DNA of 64,000 nucleotides from an uncultured Myxococcales bacterium (GCA_903842345.1 CAIMLR010000012.1:41630-105629); one strand, 5' to 3'; shown: positions 53,444-62,431, counted from the stretch's first letter. The notes: generated by a model not told the origin, from the sequence alone. Made by a program: numbers and translations.

Positions 53444-54544
53444 TCAGTGCGCCTGGCGCGTCAGCCGGTCTTTCCAGCGGAGAAACGGCCGCTCCACCAA
53501 ATAGTAGGAGACGTGTGCCGCCGCCAGCACCGCGACAATCGCCACTGCGATCTTCACGGGCGCGGACCAGTCCGGCCACAGCTTGCGGATGCCAGCGACG
53601 GGAAGCTGGTGCCAGAGATAGGTCGAGTAGGAAAGCAAGCCGAGGTGCGTGAACACGCGGTGGTCCAGCCAGCGCACCGCGGGATGCGTGTGGTGCGCGA
53701 CGAGCTGCACGATGAGGAGCGCGAAAAGGACCGGCTCGATGAGAAAGCCGATGCCGAGCATACCGCCCAGCAGCGGCGTGAAATCGTGGGCGAGCTGCCA
53801 GCCCAGCACGGCGAGGTTCACGAGCAGCAGCCAGGCGTGGCGGCCCAGCAGGTTCATGAACGGCCGCAGCTTGCCCGCCCGCAGCGCCAAGGCCAGCCAC
53901 GTGCCGACGAGGACGTGATCGGCGCGGGTGTCCAGCGCGTGGTAGATGTAGTCCGCGGAAACGCCGCGCTGGAGCGCGACAATCCGGTGGATCCAGACGG
54001 CGACGATGACGAGGCCCACCCACACGTGCCGCTGCCGCTTGTGGCGGCCCATCCAGAAGAACGCCAGCGGCCACAGCAGGTAGTACTGCTCCTCAAGGCC
54101 GAGCGACCAGCAATGGCTGACGGCGCTGCCGACCACGCCGTGCAGCGCGTGGTACCAGTTGGAGACGTAGAAGAAGGACGCCCACATGACCGGCCATTGC
54201 ATCGGCTGGTGCATGATGGCCATCGCCGCGACGGACACGAGCCAGTAGGCGTAGAAGGGCGGAAAAATGCGCAGTGAACGGCGGAGGTAGAAGCCGCGAA
54301 GGGAGATGCCGCCGTGGCGCTCCTCCTCGTCCAGCAGCAGCCAGGTGATGAGGAAACCGCTGAGCACGAAGAACAGCAGCACCGCCTGCGAGCCGGGCAT
54401 CCAGCCGATGCCGAGATGGTAGAAGACGACGGTCCAGGCGGCGATGGCGCGCAGGCCGTCCAAGCTGGGAATCTTGCGGCCGCCGAGCCCGGCGCGCAGT
54501 CCTTGCGGGAGCCCTTCCTGCCACGCAGCGTGATTCTCGGTCAT
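53444..54544 (-). CDS. Acyltransferase 3 family membrane protein (OafA/NodX-like)
   Basis: 366 residues from ATG 54544. SLDGLRAIAAWTVVFYHLGI has the R and H of the acyltransferase 3 signature; FFVLSGFLITWLL, RSLRIFPPFYAYW and CWSLGLEEQYYLLWPL are other family blocks. About ten membrane helices follow, ending VSYYLVERPFLRWKD. It transfers an acyl group, typically acetyl, to sugars of surface polysaccharides. No SGNH domain is attached. It diverges from the kinase gene across ~145 bp. Confidence 0.92.
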   Translation of the reverse strand: MTENHAAWQEGLPQGLRAGLGGRKIPSLDGLRAIAAWTVVFYHLGIGWMPGSQAVLLFFVLSGFLITWLLLDEEERHGGISLRGFYLRRSLRIFPPFYAYWLVSVAAMAIMHQPMQWPVMWASFFYVSNWYHALHGVVGSAVSHCWSLGLEEQYYLLWPLAFFWMGRHKRQRHVWVGLVIVAVWIHRIVALQRGVSADYIYHALDTRADHVLVGTWLALALRAGKLRPFMNLLGRHAWLLLVNLAVLGWQLAHDFTPLLGGMLGIGFLIEPVLFALLIVQLVAHHTHPAVRWLDHRVFTHLGLLSYSTYLWHQLPVAGIRKLWPDWSAPVKIAVAIVAVLAAAHVSYYLVERPFLRWKDRLTRQAH

Positions 54545-54689
54545 CGTCAGTCCGTGCCAGCGCGGTGCGAGCGGGAGCCGTCGAGTGTCGCCGTGCCACA
54601 GCTTCGTGGCAAGCGGACGCCGGCGGGATGAAAGCTGCTTGACCCGGCCCAGCCCGCAGCGCACGCTCGCCTTGGCGCTGCCCGCCGCG

Positions 54690-57413
54690 ATGCTGAGGAT
54701 GATGACCGCCCCGATCTGCACGGAATTCAACGGCGATGTGCCCACTAGCGTCCAGGAAACCTGGGACGCATTTGCCGACACGGAGCGCTTTGGCCGGCTG
54801 ACGGGCATGGACATGCGGTTCAGCTACGAGCCGGCGCCGGACGGCACGACGCAGCGGGTCGGGCGGATGCGCAGCATGGGGCTGACGCTGATCTGGGACG
54901 AAGCGCCGGTCGTTTTCGATGCGCCGCGCCACTACGCGATTCTCCGGAAATACCGAGGCGGTCCGGCGGAGCGCTACGAGTCGGAGCTGCGTGTGACGCC
55001 GACCGCGCAAGGCGCGCACGTCGCGATGGTCTTTCGCTTCTTGCCGCGCAATGCGCTGACAGCCGTCGGGATTCGCCTGCAGACCGCGCTCGTGGTGCGG
55101 CCGCAGCTCAACCGCGCGTTTCAGGCCATCCTGACGGCGCTGCGCACTGGCCTGCCGATTCCCGACGCCGCGCCGCCCGCGTTGCTCCAACCGGCGCAGG
55201 ACGCGCTGCAAGCGGGCCTGCGGGACGTGCAGCCCGATGTGGCGCAGCACCTCACGACGTGGCTGCAGACCGCGCCGCTGGCGGACCAACTGCGTCTGAA
55301 GCCGCTGGAGATGGCGCGCCAGTGGCACCTGGACCCGCGCGCGGTGACGGTCGGGCTGTTGATGGCGACGCGCGGCGGCGTGCTGAAAGCGCAGTGGGAG
55401 GTGATTTGCCCGTCCTGCCGGCTGCCCAGCGCAGCGCTCGCGACGTTCAGCCTGGCCGCGCGCCAACAGCACTGCCCGGGGTGCGACATCCGCTACGACG
55501 CGTCCTTTGCCGACGCCGTGGCGCTGACCCTGCAGCCCACGCCGGCGATCCGCAGCGCTTTGGGCAAGGTCGATTGCCTGTCGAGCCCGGCGCGCATGCC
55601 GCACATCGCCGCCCGCATCACGCTGCCGCCGCGGGAAGAAGTGGTGTGGAACGTGACGCTCCAGCCCGGCACGTGGCGGGTGCGCAGCCTGCCGGAGTTG
55701 GACGCGATCACGCTGACCGTGCATCCCGACGCGACGCGCCACGAGGTGGCGGTGCTGGCCGGGCCCAAGGTGCTGACGCCGCCGACGGTGCGGCTCGCGG
55801 CGGGCGAGGTGACGCTGCGGCTTCGCTCCAAGCTGGACGTGCCGCTTTCCCTGCTGTTGGAGCACGCGGACGTCGATGCCGACACGCTGACGATTGGCCG
55901 CGTGCTGGAGTGGCCTGACGCGGCGGAGCGGCTGCCGGGCAACGCGCTGGAGCCGGGGCTGACGGCGGCGCCGTGGACGGGCGCGGTGCTCGCGGTGCAC
56001 GTGGCCCGCGGTGGCGAGCAGGCAGAAGCGGCGGTCGCGGAGTTGCTGCGCGCGGCGGGCGTCCGGTCGGTGCAGCGGTCGACGGCGTGGGTGCTCGCGA
56101 CGCTGCCGGACTGGGCCGCGCTGGCGCGGATTGCGCCGCAGCTCGCCGACGCGATGTGGCTGCGCGCGGCGGTGGGCTACGGCACTGTGCTGGAATTGAC
56201 GGCTGGGGATGCGCGCGTGGCCGCGGGCGCGCTCGTGCAGGAGCTTGTCGCGCTGGCGCACGAGGCGGAGCCGGGGCAGATCCGCGTGTTCCAGGCCGCG
56301 GCGCTGCCGGAGCTGCCCGACTGGACCGTGACGGCGACGCCCCTTGGCGCGGAGCTGACGACCGCGCTGCGGCATACGCCCCTGCCCTTTCCGACGCTGG
56401 CGACCCACGCGCTGCAGACGGGCGACACGGTCGACGAGCGCTTTGTGCTCGGCGAGGTGCTGGGCAAAGGCGGCTTTGGCGTTGTGTACGCGGCGCGGGA
56501 TACGGCGCGGCAGGACGACGTGGTGGTCAAGCTGCTGCGGCAGGAACTGGCCGATGACCCGTCGCAGGTGCAGCGCTTCTTTGACGAAGGTCGGCTCGCC
56601 TCGCGCCTGCAGGGGCCGCATGCGGTGCGCGTGCACGAGTGGGGGCTGGCGGATGACGGTCGGCTGTTCCTCGCGATGGAGCGGCTGGACGGCTTGGAGC
56701 TGGGCGACGTGCTGAAGGCGGCGGGGACGCTGGACCCGGTGCGCGCGATTGACCTGTGCCGCCAAGCGCTGCTGGGTCTGGCGGAGGCGCACGCGGAAGG
56801 GCTCGTGCACCGCGACATCAAGCCGGCGAACCTGTTTGTGACCCACGTCGGCGCGGCGAGCGGGGAGACGGTCAAGGTCATCGACTACGGCATCGCGCTG
56901 GACCGGACGGGCCGCGTGAAGGCGCACGAGCCGGTGGGCCACATCATCGGCACGCCGCTGTACATGGCGCCGGAACAGGTGACGGGCGCGCCGCTGGACG
57001 GGCGCTGTGACCTCTACGCGCTGGCGCTGGTGCTGTATCAGGCGGTGAGTGGTCGCCTGCCGTTTGGCGGCTCGGACGTGATGGCGATCCTGATGGCGCG
57101 GCTCGTGCAAACGCCGCTGCCGCTGGACGAGGTCGCCCGGCAGCCGTTGCCGGCGGGCCTCGCGGAACTTGTGGAAGAGGCGCTGGCGCTGGCGCCGGAC
57201 GAGCGACCGCACGATGCGCGCGCGATGGCCGACCGCCTCGCGGCGATCCTGCACGACGCGGGGGCGAGCGCGACCTGGCAAGCGTCGTGGCAGGCACATC
57301 GCGGGGCGATGGACGCGCTGCTGGACGCGCCGACGGCGGATGCGCCGCTGGCCTCCACCGACACGGAAGTCGCGGTGAACGCCCTGACGGACGCGGCGAC
57401 GCTGGAAGCGTAG
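54690..57413 (+). CDS. Ser/Thr protein kinase fused to SRPBCC and DUF5939-like domains
   Basis: 907 residues if started at ATG 54690 (ATG 54699 or 54702 are alternatives). Order: an SRPBCC/START-like domain (~10-150; ETWDAFADTERFGRLTGMDM), a linker, then a DUF5939-like region (~185-300) with W...CPSCRLP...CPGCDIRYD, a four-cysteine zinc-site pattern usually found in front of adenylate cyclases. A beta-rich and helical part follows, then a PknB-type kinase (~580-860): GKGGFGVVYAA, VVKLLRQ, HRDIKPANLF near residue 706, DYGIALD in place of DFG, TPLYMAPEQ. No membrane helix, so cytoplasmic. The N-terminal domains probably sense a ligand. Confidence 0.85.
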   Translation: MLRMMTAPICTEFNGDVPTSVQETWDAFADTERFGRLTGMDMRFSYEPAPDGTTQRVGRMRSMGLTLIWDEAPVVFDAPRHYAILRKYRGGPAERYESELRVTPTAQGAHVAMVFRFLPRNALTAVGIRLQTALVVRPQLNRAFQAILTALRTGLPIPDAAPPALLQPAQDALQAGLRDVQPDVAQHLTTWLQTAPLADQLRLKPLEMARQWHLDPRAVTVGLLMATRGGVLKAQWEVICPSCRLPSAALATFSLAARQQHCPGCDIRYDASFADAVALTLQPTPAIRSALGKVDCLSSPARMPHIAARITLPPREEVVWNVTLQPGTWRVRSLPELDAITLTVHPDATRHEVAVLAGPKVLTPPTVRLAAGEVTLRLRSKLDVPLSLLLEHADVDADTLTIGRVLEWPDAAERLPGNALEPGLTAAPWTGAVLAVHVARGGEQAEAAVAELLRAAGVRSVQRSTAWVLATLPDWAALARIAPQLADAMWLRAAVGYGTVLELTAGDARVAAGALVQELVALAHEAEPGQIRVFQAAALPELPDWTVTATPLGAELTTALRHTPLPFPTLATHALQTGDTVDERFVLGEVLGKGGFGVVYAARDTARQDDVVVKLLRQELADDPSQVQRFFDEGRLASRLQGPHAVRVHEWGLADDGRLFLAMERLDGLELGDVLKAAGTLDPVRAIDLCRQALLGLAEAHAEGLVHRDIKPANLFVTHVGAASGETVKVIDYGIALDRTGRVKAHEPVGHIIGTPLYMAPEQVTGAPLDGRCDLYALALVLYQAVSGRLPFGGSDVMAILMARLVQTPLPLDEVARQPLPAGLAELVEEALALAPDERPHDARAMADRLAAILHDAGASATWQASWQAHRGAMDALLDAPTADAPLASTDTEVAVNALTDAATLEA

Positions 57414-57485
57414 GCGCCGTTGCCGGTTCCCTGACAGGCGCGTAGATTGGCGGCCGCGCGGCGCAGTCCGCGGCTGAGGTTCGCG

Positions 57486-58718
57486 ATGAATTTTGAAATG
57501 AGCCCCAAGGCGCGCGACTACCTGACCCGCGTGCAGGCCTTCATGGCCGAGCACATCACGCCGATGGAAATGGCGTATTGGGCCAAGATCGAGCACGCCA
57601 ACTGGGGCGGCGACTGGACGCAGTGGCAGATTCCGCCTGAGCTGGATGCCCTGCGCGCCAAGGCCAAGGCCCTCGGGCTGTGGAACCTGTTCCTGCCGGA
57701 CGCGGAGCTGGGCGCGGGCCTGACGACGCTGGAATACGCGCCGATCGCCGAGCACATGGGCCGCAGCTTCCTCGCGCCGCTGGTGTTCAATTGCAACGCG
57801 CCTGATTCCGGCAACATGGGCGTGCTCTGGATGTACGGCACGGCGGAGCAAAAGAAGACCTGGCTGGAGCCGCTGCTGGCGGGCGAGATCCGCTCCGTGT
57901 TCGCGATGACCGAGCCGGACGTCGCGTCGTCCGATGCCACCAACATGCAGGCGACGGCTGTTGTCGAGGGCGACGAAGTCGTGCTCAACGGCAAGAAATG
58001 GTGGACGAGCGGCTTGGGCGATCCGCAGGCCAGGATCGCGATCTTCATGGCGCACACGCCGGACGCGGCCAAGGATCGCCACCATCAGCACTCCATGGTG
58101 CTGGTGCCGCTGACGACGCCGGGCGTGGCCATTCAGCGCATGGTGCCGGTTTTTGGCGAATACGATGCGCCGCACGGCCACGGCGAGGTGCATTTTCACA
58201 ACGTCCGCGTGCCGCTGACCAACCTGCTCAAGGGGCCGGGCGCGGGCTTTGAGATCGCGCAGGGTCGGCTTGGACCGGGACGCATCCACCACTGCATGCG
58301 GTGCGTGGGTGCGGCGGAGTTGGCGCTGGAGCTGATGATCGAGCGCGGGATGACGCGGACCGCCTTCCACAAGCCGCTGCTCAACCTGGGTGGCAACCGC
58401 GAGCGCGTGGCCGACGCGCGGATCGCCATTGACCAGGCGCGGTTGCTGACGCTGTACGCTGCGTGGAAAATCGATCAGGTCGGACCGTTGGAGGCGCTGA
58501 CGGAGGTGTCAGCCATCAAGGTCGTGGCACCGAACATGCTGCAGAAGATTGTCGACGATGCGATCCAGATCCACGGCGGCGCGGGCGTGTCCCGGGATAC
58601 GCCGTTGACCGGGCTGTTCGCGATGGCGCGGTCCCTGCGGCTGGCCGATGGCCCGGACGAAGTGCACAAGGGCCTGATTGCGCGGGTGGAGTTGATGAAG
58701 CGCGGGTATTTTCGCTAG
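57486..58718 (+). CDS. Acyl-CoA dehydrogenase family protein (ACAD10/11-like)
   Basis: 410 residues from ATG 57486, GAGG 6 bases before. SVFAMTEPDVASSDATNM and GDEVVLNGKKWWTSGLGDPQ are the FAD-binding regions; GEVHFHNVRVPLTNLL and PGRIHHCMRCVGAAELALEL follow; the C-terminus has QIHGGAGVSRDTPLTGLFAM. The early HANWGGDWTQW and the HHC stretch resemble the ACAD10/ACAD11 group, which act on unusual or long acyl chains. It probably oxidises an acyl-CoA at the alpha-beta position with electrons to ETF. It is the last host-like gene before the mobile region. Confidence 0.88.
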   Translation: MNFEMSPKARDYLTRVQAFMAEHITPMEMAYWAKIEHANWGGDWTQWQIPPELDALRAKAKALGLWNLFLPDAELGAGLTTLEYAPIAEHMGRSFLAPLVFNCNAPDSGNMGVLWMYGTAEQKKTWLEPLLAGEIRSVFAMTEPDVASSDATNMQATAVVEGDEVVLNGKKWWTSGLGDPQARIAIFMAHTPDAAKDRHHQHSMVLVPLTTPGVAIQRMVPVFGEYDAPHGHGEVHFHNVRVPLTNLLKGPGAGFEIAQGRLGPGRIHHCMRCVGAAELALELMIERGMTRTAFHKPLLNLGGNRERVADARIAIDQARLLTLYAAWKIDQVGPLEALTEVSAIKVVAPNMLQKIVDDAIQIHGGAGVSRDTPLTGLFAMARSLRLADGPDEVHKGLIARVELMKRGYFR

Positions 58719-58832
58719 GCGGCGCGCTTCCGGGTCCGCGCCTACTCGCAAGTCCCGCCGTGCTTCTCGTGATAAGCATTAGCTTAGGTTCAGGTTTGGC
58801 GTTACACTGTCAGCCCTGAGGAGAAGCGAACG
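58719..58832. other. Left junction region of the putative integrated element
   Basis: 114 bp between the last GC-rich host gene and the first low-GC gene of the element. It changes from host-like GC-rich sequence to AT-richer sequence around 58770. A weak promoter-like TACACT at 58803-58808 precedes GAGGAGAAG. An attachment site is expected here, but serine-integrase cores are short and none can be assigned. Confidence 0.35.
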
Positions 58833-59063
58833 ATGAAGACCAACGAATTCAAGATGTACGGGATCGCAGGCAATGGCAAGGGCGAGTGGATCTTGCTTGA
58901 GAACTTGCGGGAGTGGACAGCCACGGGCAGCCGCAGCCTCGGGGACACGCCTACAGGCGACAACTACGGCAAGGGAAACAAGGGGTTTCAGGCAGGCAAG
59001 GCGGAAACTGCCCGCCGCAACGCCTTGATCGTCCGCCCCGCCTCTATCGCGATGGAGGGCTAA
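58833..59063 (+). CDS. Small hypothetical protein upstream of the recombinase
   Basis: 76 residues, with TGAGGAGAAG before the ATG. The sequence (MKTNEFKMYGIAGNGKGEWI, then ENLREWTATGSRSLGDTP) is polar, Gly/Thr-rich, without membrane segment or known motif. It ends 3 bp before the recombinase ATG, so the two are probably co-transcribed. Codon use is lower in GC than in the host genes. It might be a directionality factor or a regulatory protein of the element, which is speculation from position only. Confidence 0.6.
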   Translation: MKTNEFKMYGIAGNGKGEWILLENLREWTATGSRSLGDTPTGDNYGKGNKGFQAGKAETARRNALIVRPASIAMEG

Positions 59064-59066
59064 CCG

Positions 59067-60836
59067 ATGAAACTTATTGGAATTGCCCGCGTATCGACGG
59101 AAGAACAGCGTGGCGACAACGGGCAAGGGCTTGAACGCCAGCGGATTGAGATCCGCAAGATCGTAGCCCGCACAGGTGCCGAACTTCTGCAAATCATTGA
59201 AATTGTGGATGTTTCAGGCTCTGACGTCGCCAAATCTGCGGAATGGTTACAGAAAGTGTTGCCTGCGTTGGCCGATCCTGACACGCACCTTGCGGTTGAC
59301 GCTATGGATCGGCTGATCCGTGCCTCAGACTTTGGAGCGTTTCAGGTTCTGGCAGCAGTCCAAGCCACAGGCACCAAGATCTACACCCCGACAGGCGTTC
59401 AGGACTACGCCCGTCCCGATGATATGCTTATGGGCGGGCTTCTTGCTTTGCTTGGCGGGCGGGAGAAGTCCGAGATCCGCCGCAGGATGAACGCGGGCAA
59501 GGAAGCTATCAGGCGTGCGGGCGGATGGGCTGGCAGTTTCCGCCCGATGGGTTGGGCTTACGATCGCAAGACTCGCAAATGGTCAGAGACCGACGATATG
59601 CCCTTGGTTGTGCAAGCTTTCCAACTGGCAGCGGATGGCGTGCCGATCGCCACGATCGCCAAAGGCCTAGGCCGTGCCGATGCTGCCAGCATCTTGCGAA
59701 ACACGATCTATCGGGGCGTTCTGACCTGGGATGAGAAGGTTGCAGACAACCTGCCTTCTCTGGCCGATGGCCGGCAGAATCGAAACAAGCGACGGGTTGC
59801 CCGTCCAGAGGCAGACGTTATCTCTGTGCGGTTTCTGAAACCTGAGGATCAGCCCGTGTCGGATGTGCTGTGGCACAGGGCACAGACCGCAATGAACGCC
59901 ATCACGAAGCGCCGTGTCACACGTCAGACATCGGGGCAAACCGTCTGTTGGGCAACAGGGTTCATTGCCGATGGCCTTACGATGTTTGACCCTAAGCCCC
60001 TGCGAGTGTACGGCTACGATGACATTGGCGATTGGAAGTATCGGGCAAAGGGCGGGGTTTGGTCTGTGCAAGCGGATCGGCTCAACTACGCTCTGGATCG
60101 CTATCTGGCACGGGTGACTGACTCGACATCGTTTGCCAAACGGGTAGAGGCAGCAGCGGTTGCCGCAAGCCACACCAAGGACGCGGATCTTGACGTGGAT
60201 CGGGTGGCGATCACTGCACAAATCACGCAGTTGCAGAAACAGCAGAGCAAGGCTAATCAGAAGTTTGAAGTTGACGCCATCACGATCGATCAATTGCGGG
60301 CAGAAACGGCAAGGATCAAGGCTGCGGTTGCGGCTCTAGAGGCACAGCTTGACAAGCCGCTGCCCCTGCCCTCGGTTGATCCCGCTTCTGCGGCTCTGGG
60401 GGCAAGCAAGGTGGCAGCGTGGCCATTCTCAGGGGAGGGCACGGCAAAGCGGGCTTGGCTCACGAAGTATCGCTGTGACGTGTTCATTTCCAATCACCCC
60501 GATCTGGGTATGCGGATCGTCGGGGCAAGGATGGTGATCCCGTCTGCCCCGGTGCCCTTCGTCTACTGGGCAACCGCTGCTGACCTTGTCAGCATCCCCG
60601 TTGCGGATCTGCTGACGGGCTTTCGCCCAACGTGGAAGGCTGCGTTTCAGACCACGACAGAGGTTGCTACGGATCTCGGGATCAGCCGTTCACAACTGGT
60701 CAAGTTGATCCTGAGGCACGATCTGCCCGCCCCAGAGCCTAAGCACGCGACGGGCGGGCACGGGCGGGAGTGGACGCCAGCGGATGTTGAGACCGCCCGT
60801 GTTGCGCTTGCAGCAATGCGAGCAGCCCGCAAGTAG
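59067..60836 (+). CDS. Large serine recombinase (integrase) with C-terminal HTH
   Basis: 589 residues. The N-terminal resolvase domain opens LIGIARVSTEEQRGDNGQGL with the catalytic Ser at residue 10 and has DAMDRLIRAS and EIRRRMNAGKEAIRRAGGWA, typical of large serine recombinases. The recombinase domain (residues ~155-260) includes LRNTIYRGVLTWDE. Instead of the usual Cys4 zinc ribbon (no Cys pair is present) there is a coiled-coil-like stretch (AQITQLQKQQSKANQKFEV) and a C-terminal MerR/excisionase-like HTH (EVATDLGISRSQLVKLILRH...REWTPADVETARVAL). It should integrate and excise the element. Confidence 0.9.
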   Translation: MKLIGIARVSTEEQRGDNGQGLERQRIEIRKIVARTGAELLQIIEIVDVSGSDVAKSAEWLQKVLPALADPDTHLAVDAMDRLIRASDFGAFQVLAAVQATGTKIYTPTGVQDYARPDDMLMGGLLALLGGREKSEIRRRMNAGKEAIRRAGGWAGSFRPMGWAYDRKTRKWSETDDMPLVVQAFQLAADGVPIATIAKGLGRADAASILRNTIYRGVLTWDEKVADNLPSLADGRQNRNKRRVARPEADVISVRFLKPEDQPVSDVLWHRAQTAMNAITKRRVTRQTSGQTVCWATGFIADGLTMFDPKPLRVYGYDDIGDWKYRAKGGVWSVQADRLNYALDRYLARVTDSTSFAKRVEAAAVAASHTKDADLDVDRVAITAQITQLQKQQSKANQKFEVDAITIDQLRAETARIKAAVAALEAQLDKPLPLPSVDPASAALGASKVAAWPFSGEGTAKRAWLTKYRCDVFISNHPDLGMRIVGARMVIPSAPVPFVYWATAADLVSIPVADLLTGFRPTWKAAFQTTTEVATDLGISRSQLVKLILRHDLPAPEPKHATGGHGREWTPADVETARVALAAMRAARK

Positions 60837-60844
60837 CACGGCAC

Positions 60845-60880
60845 GGCACGGATCGGGTTGCGTGATGCCCGATCCGTGCC
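60845..60880. terminator. Bidirectional stem-loop between convergent element genes
   Basis: Inverted repeat with a perfect 13-bp stem (GGCACGGATCGGG / CCCGATCCGTGCC) and 10-base loop, at 60845-60857 and 60868-60880. It begins 9 bp after the recombinase stop and ends 10 bp before the stop of the convergent minus-strand gene, an ideal place for a two-way terminator. There is no long T-run on either side. Confidence 0.75.
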
Positions 60881-60890
60881 CCGTCCTGTG

Positions 60891-61103
60891 CTATTGGAAC
60901 ATCGGGGACTTGGTCGGATCGGCCTTGTCCACTTCGTCAGCAAGCCTATTCAACTCGGCTGCAATTTCGCGAGCAGCGTCTGTCGTGAAACTGACCCACG
61001 CGGATTTGTCCGAATGGTCGGTGATATTGATATTCACGCTATGCGGAATGCTCTGAAAGCCCAGCTCAACATTCTCACCTTGTGCCATACCTTTGATCTT
61101 CAT
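60891..61103 (-). CDS. Small hypothetical element protein
   Basis: 70 residues from ATG 61103, preferred over an ATG 47 codons upstream because AAGAGGA lies 7 bases before it and the shorter protein is compact. It reads MKIKGMAQGENVELGFQSIP, then SVNINITDHSDKSAWVSF and a helical C-terminus (AAREIAAELNRLADEVDKAD). Beta-rich first half, helical end. No known family. It resembles small phage proteins of unknown function. The longer 117-residue version remains possible. Confidence 0.55.
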   Translation of the reverse strand: MKIKGMAQGENVELGFQSIPHSVNINITDHSDKSAWVSFTTDAAREIAAELNRLADEVDKADPTKSPMFQ

Positions 61104-61274
61104 TTCCAAATCCTCTTCTTTCCTTTCTGCACTTGCGATTATCCATTGCTTTCTTGAATAATCACCGCAAGTTGCGTTGACGCGAAGTGCGGAAACGGCC
61201 TGCTGATCCTCAATAACCGACGCGAGCGACGATTGCAAGTCCATTCTGACTGTCGGTTGCGATCGCCTTGGCGG

Positions 61275-61487
61275 CTACGGAACGATCTGCGGGGTCAAGC
61301 CATGCTTACGGGCTTCGTTGGTCAGGAAGTTCTGTGCCATCGTGATCGCGGCTTCTGCCGTGGCACCGTGCCCGATGCTGTCAACGGGATTGATGCCTTG
61401 TGCGGTCAGTACGCCTGCGACCGTCCACCATCCGCCAACGGCACCGGGTTCAAGGATCTTGATGTAGCCGATCTTCTGCTCGGTCAT
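61275..61487 (-). CDS. Small hypothetical element protein with strong RBS
   Basis: 70 residues from ATG 61487, with GAGGAG 6 bases before. The sequence MTEQKIGYIKILEPGAVGGW continues to WTVAGVLTAQGIN, GHGATAEAAITMAQNFLTNE and ends ARKHGLTPQIVP. The first half is probably beta-strand and the second half helix, a small single-domain protein of the kind seen in phages, for example with TerB-like or DUF1508-like folds. No family can be named. Same strand as the 70-residue gene downstream. Confidence 0.6.
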   Translation of the reverse strand: MTEQKIGYIKILEPGAVGGWWTVAGVLTAQGINPVDSIGHGATAEAAITMAQNFLTNEARKHGLTPQIVP

Positions 61488-61572
61488 TGTCTGCTCCTCA
61501 GTGACCCGCCAAGTTGAACGGCAGGCACGCCCAGAGCATGCCTCGGGCGGGCAGGTCGTCAACCGTGCGGTC

Positions 61573-62007
61573 TCAGGCTGCACAACATCTAGTGTCAAAT
61601 ACCCTACCGGTTGGGGAATTTCGCCCGAATTCAGCGATCTTGACCAGAAGATCCCGATCAGAAAGACCCAGGTGCTGACAACCTGTGGACGGGGCAAACG
61701 GAACTTCTTGAACTTTCTGCGTTTCATTGTGCTGATCCTCTGTTTGTTGTCCTGCCTGACTCACTGCGCTTGTCTGTGCCCCGGCTGTGCCGATGTCCGA
61801 TAGACGGCAGATCCCCAAGTCTGGCGACTCCACTGGCTCTATCGGGCGATAGCGACAGCCGTCACCCGCACACCAACTACCTAGGGCACCCGACTTGCCT
61901 TGAACATCGTCCGAGTTGTCACCTGAATTTCTGTTCAGATGAGCCCGCAGCAGCCCGCTGACTAGATCTACGCAGCGGCCATAGTCCCGACGACACATCC
62001 GCCACAT
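61573..62007 (-). CDS. Possible hypothetical gene, weakly supported
   Basis: A 144-residue open frame starting MWRMCRRDYGRCVDLVSGLL; its amino-acid composition is plausible and Cys/Arg-rich at the N-terminus, with DRDLLVKIAEFGRNSPTGRV near the C-terminus. There is no clear ribosome-binding site and no recognised domain. It lies on the same strand as the two small hypothetical genes downstream. It may be real or a chance frame in a regulatory region. Confidence 0.3.
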   Translation of the reverse strand: MWRMCRRDYGRCVDLVSGLLRAHLNRNSGDNSDDVQGKSGALGSWCAGDGCRYRPIEPVESPDLGICRLSDIGTAGAQTSAVSQAGQQTEDQHNETQKVQEVPFAPSTGCQHLGLSDRDLLVKIAEFGRNSPTGRVFDTRCCAA

Positions 62008-62431
62008 ACGAATAGCTAGATCACCCCGTTTCGGTTTCCTGAATTCGTGTGTCAGTTCTGCAACATCTTCGGCACGTCACGGTCAGCAGATCCTGCTGAC
62101 GTGGCCTAAATCAGGCTAACCAACTGTATCTATGTGCTATCCACCGTCCGAATGGGCAACGGAGTTGCCTGTTCAGGCTGGGTGGACTGCCTATAGCCGT
62201 CACATAGCAGGTAGGTAGGTCGATAAGTCCTGCCGAACGGGTACTAGTGATCAAGACGCACCTTGGCGGGTGCACAACAAGAAGGGAGACCGAATCTTAC
62301 AAACGCAAGCACAGGCAGGAAGTCCGCACAGAATCTAGTGTGACTGCCCTGTCTCCTTCTCCGGGGTCCGCCGATCCTGCCTGTGCCTGCTCTATTTGAA
62401 TGCCCCTTGGCGGGGGCTGTGGAGTCTGGTC
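62008..62431. other. Non-coding region upstream of the helicase gene
   Basis: 424 bp without a convincing gene, with lower GC than the host. It carries a perfect 12-bp inverted repeat (62309-62320 and 62375-62386) separated by 54 bp, short repeated GTAGGTAGGT and other small direct repeats around 62205-62220. Its position just ahead of the replication-type helicase suggests a promoter/operator or a replication origin. Nothing else is identified. Confidence 0.45.
62309..62386. repeat. 12-bp inverted repeat ahead of the primase-helicase gene
   Basis: Arms GCACAGGCAGGA (62309-62320) and TCCTGCCTGTGC (62375-62386) are exact reverse complements, 54 bp apart, ending 45 bp before the proposed helicase start. 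Large spacing fits a pair of protein-binding sites or a long RNA stem better than a simple terminator. Confidence 0.7.

Noticed and set aside
54093..58370. Very long minus-strand open frame (1425 codons) opposite the kinase and dehydrogenase genes
   Set aside because: It is Arg/His/Gln-rich with no domain and results from the high GC at third positions of the plus-strand genes, which have clear families.
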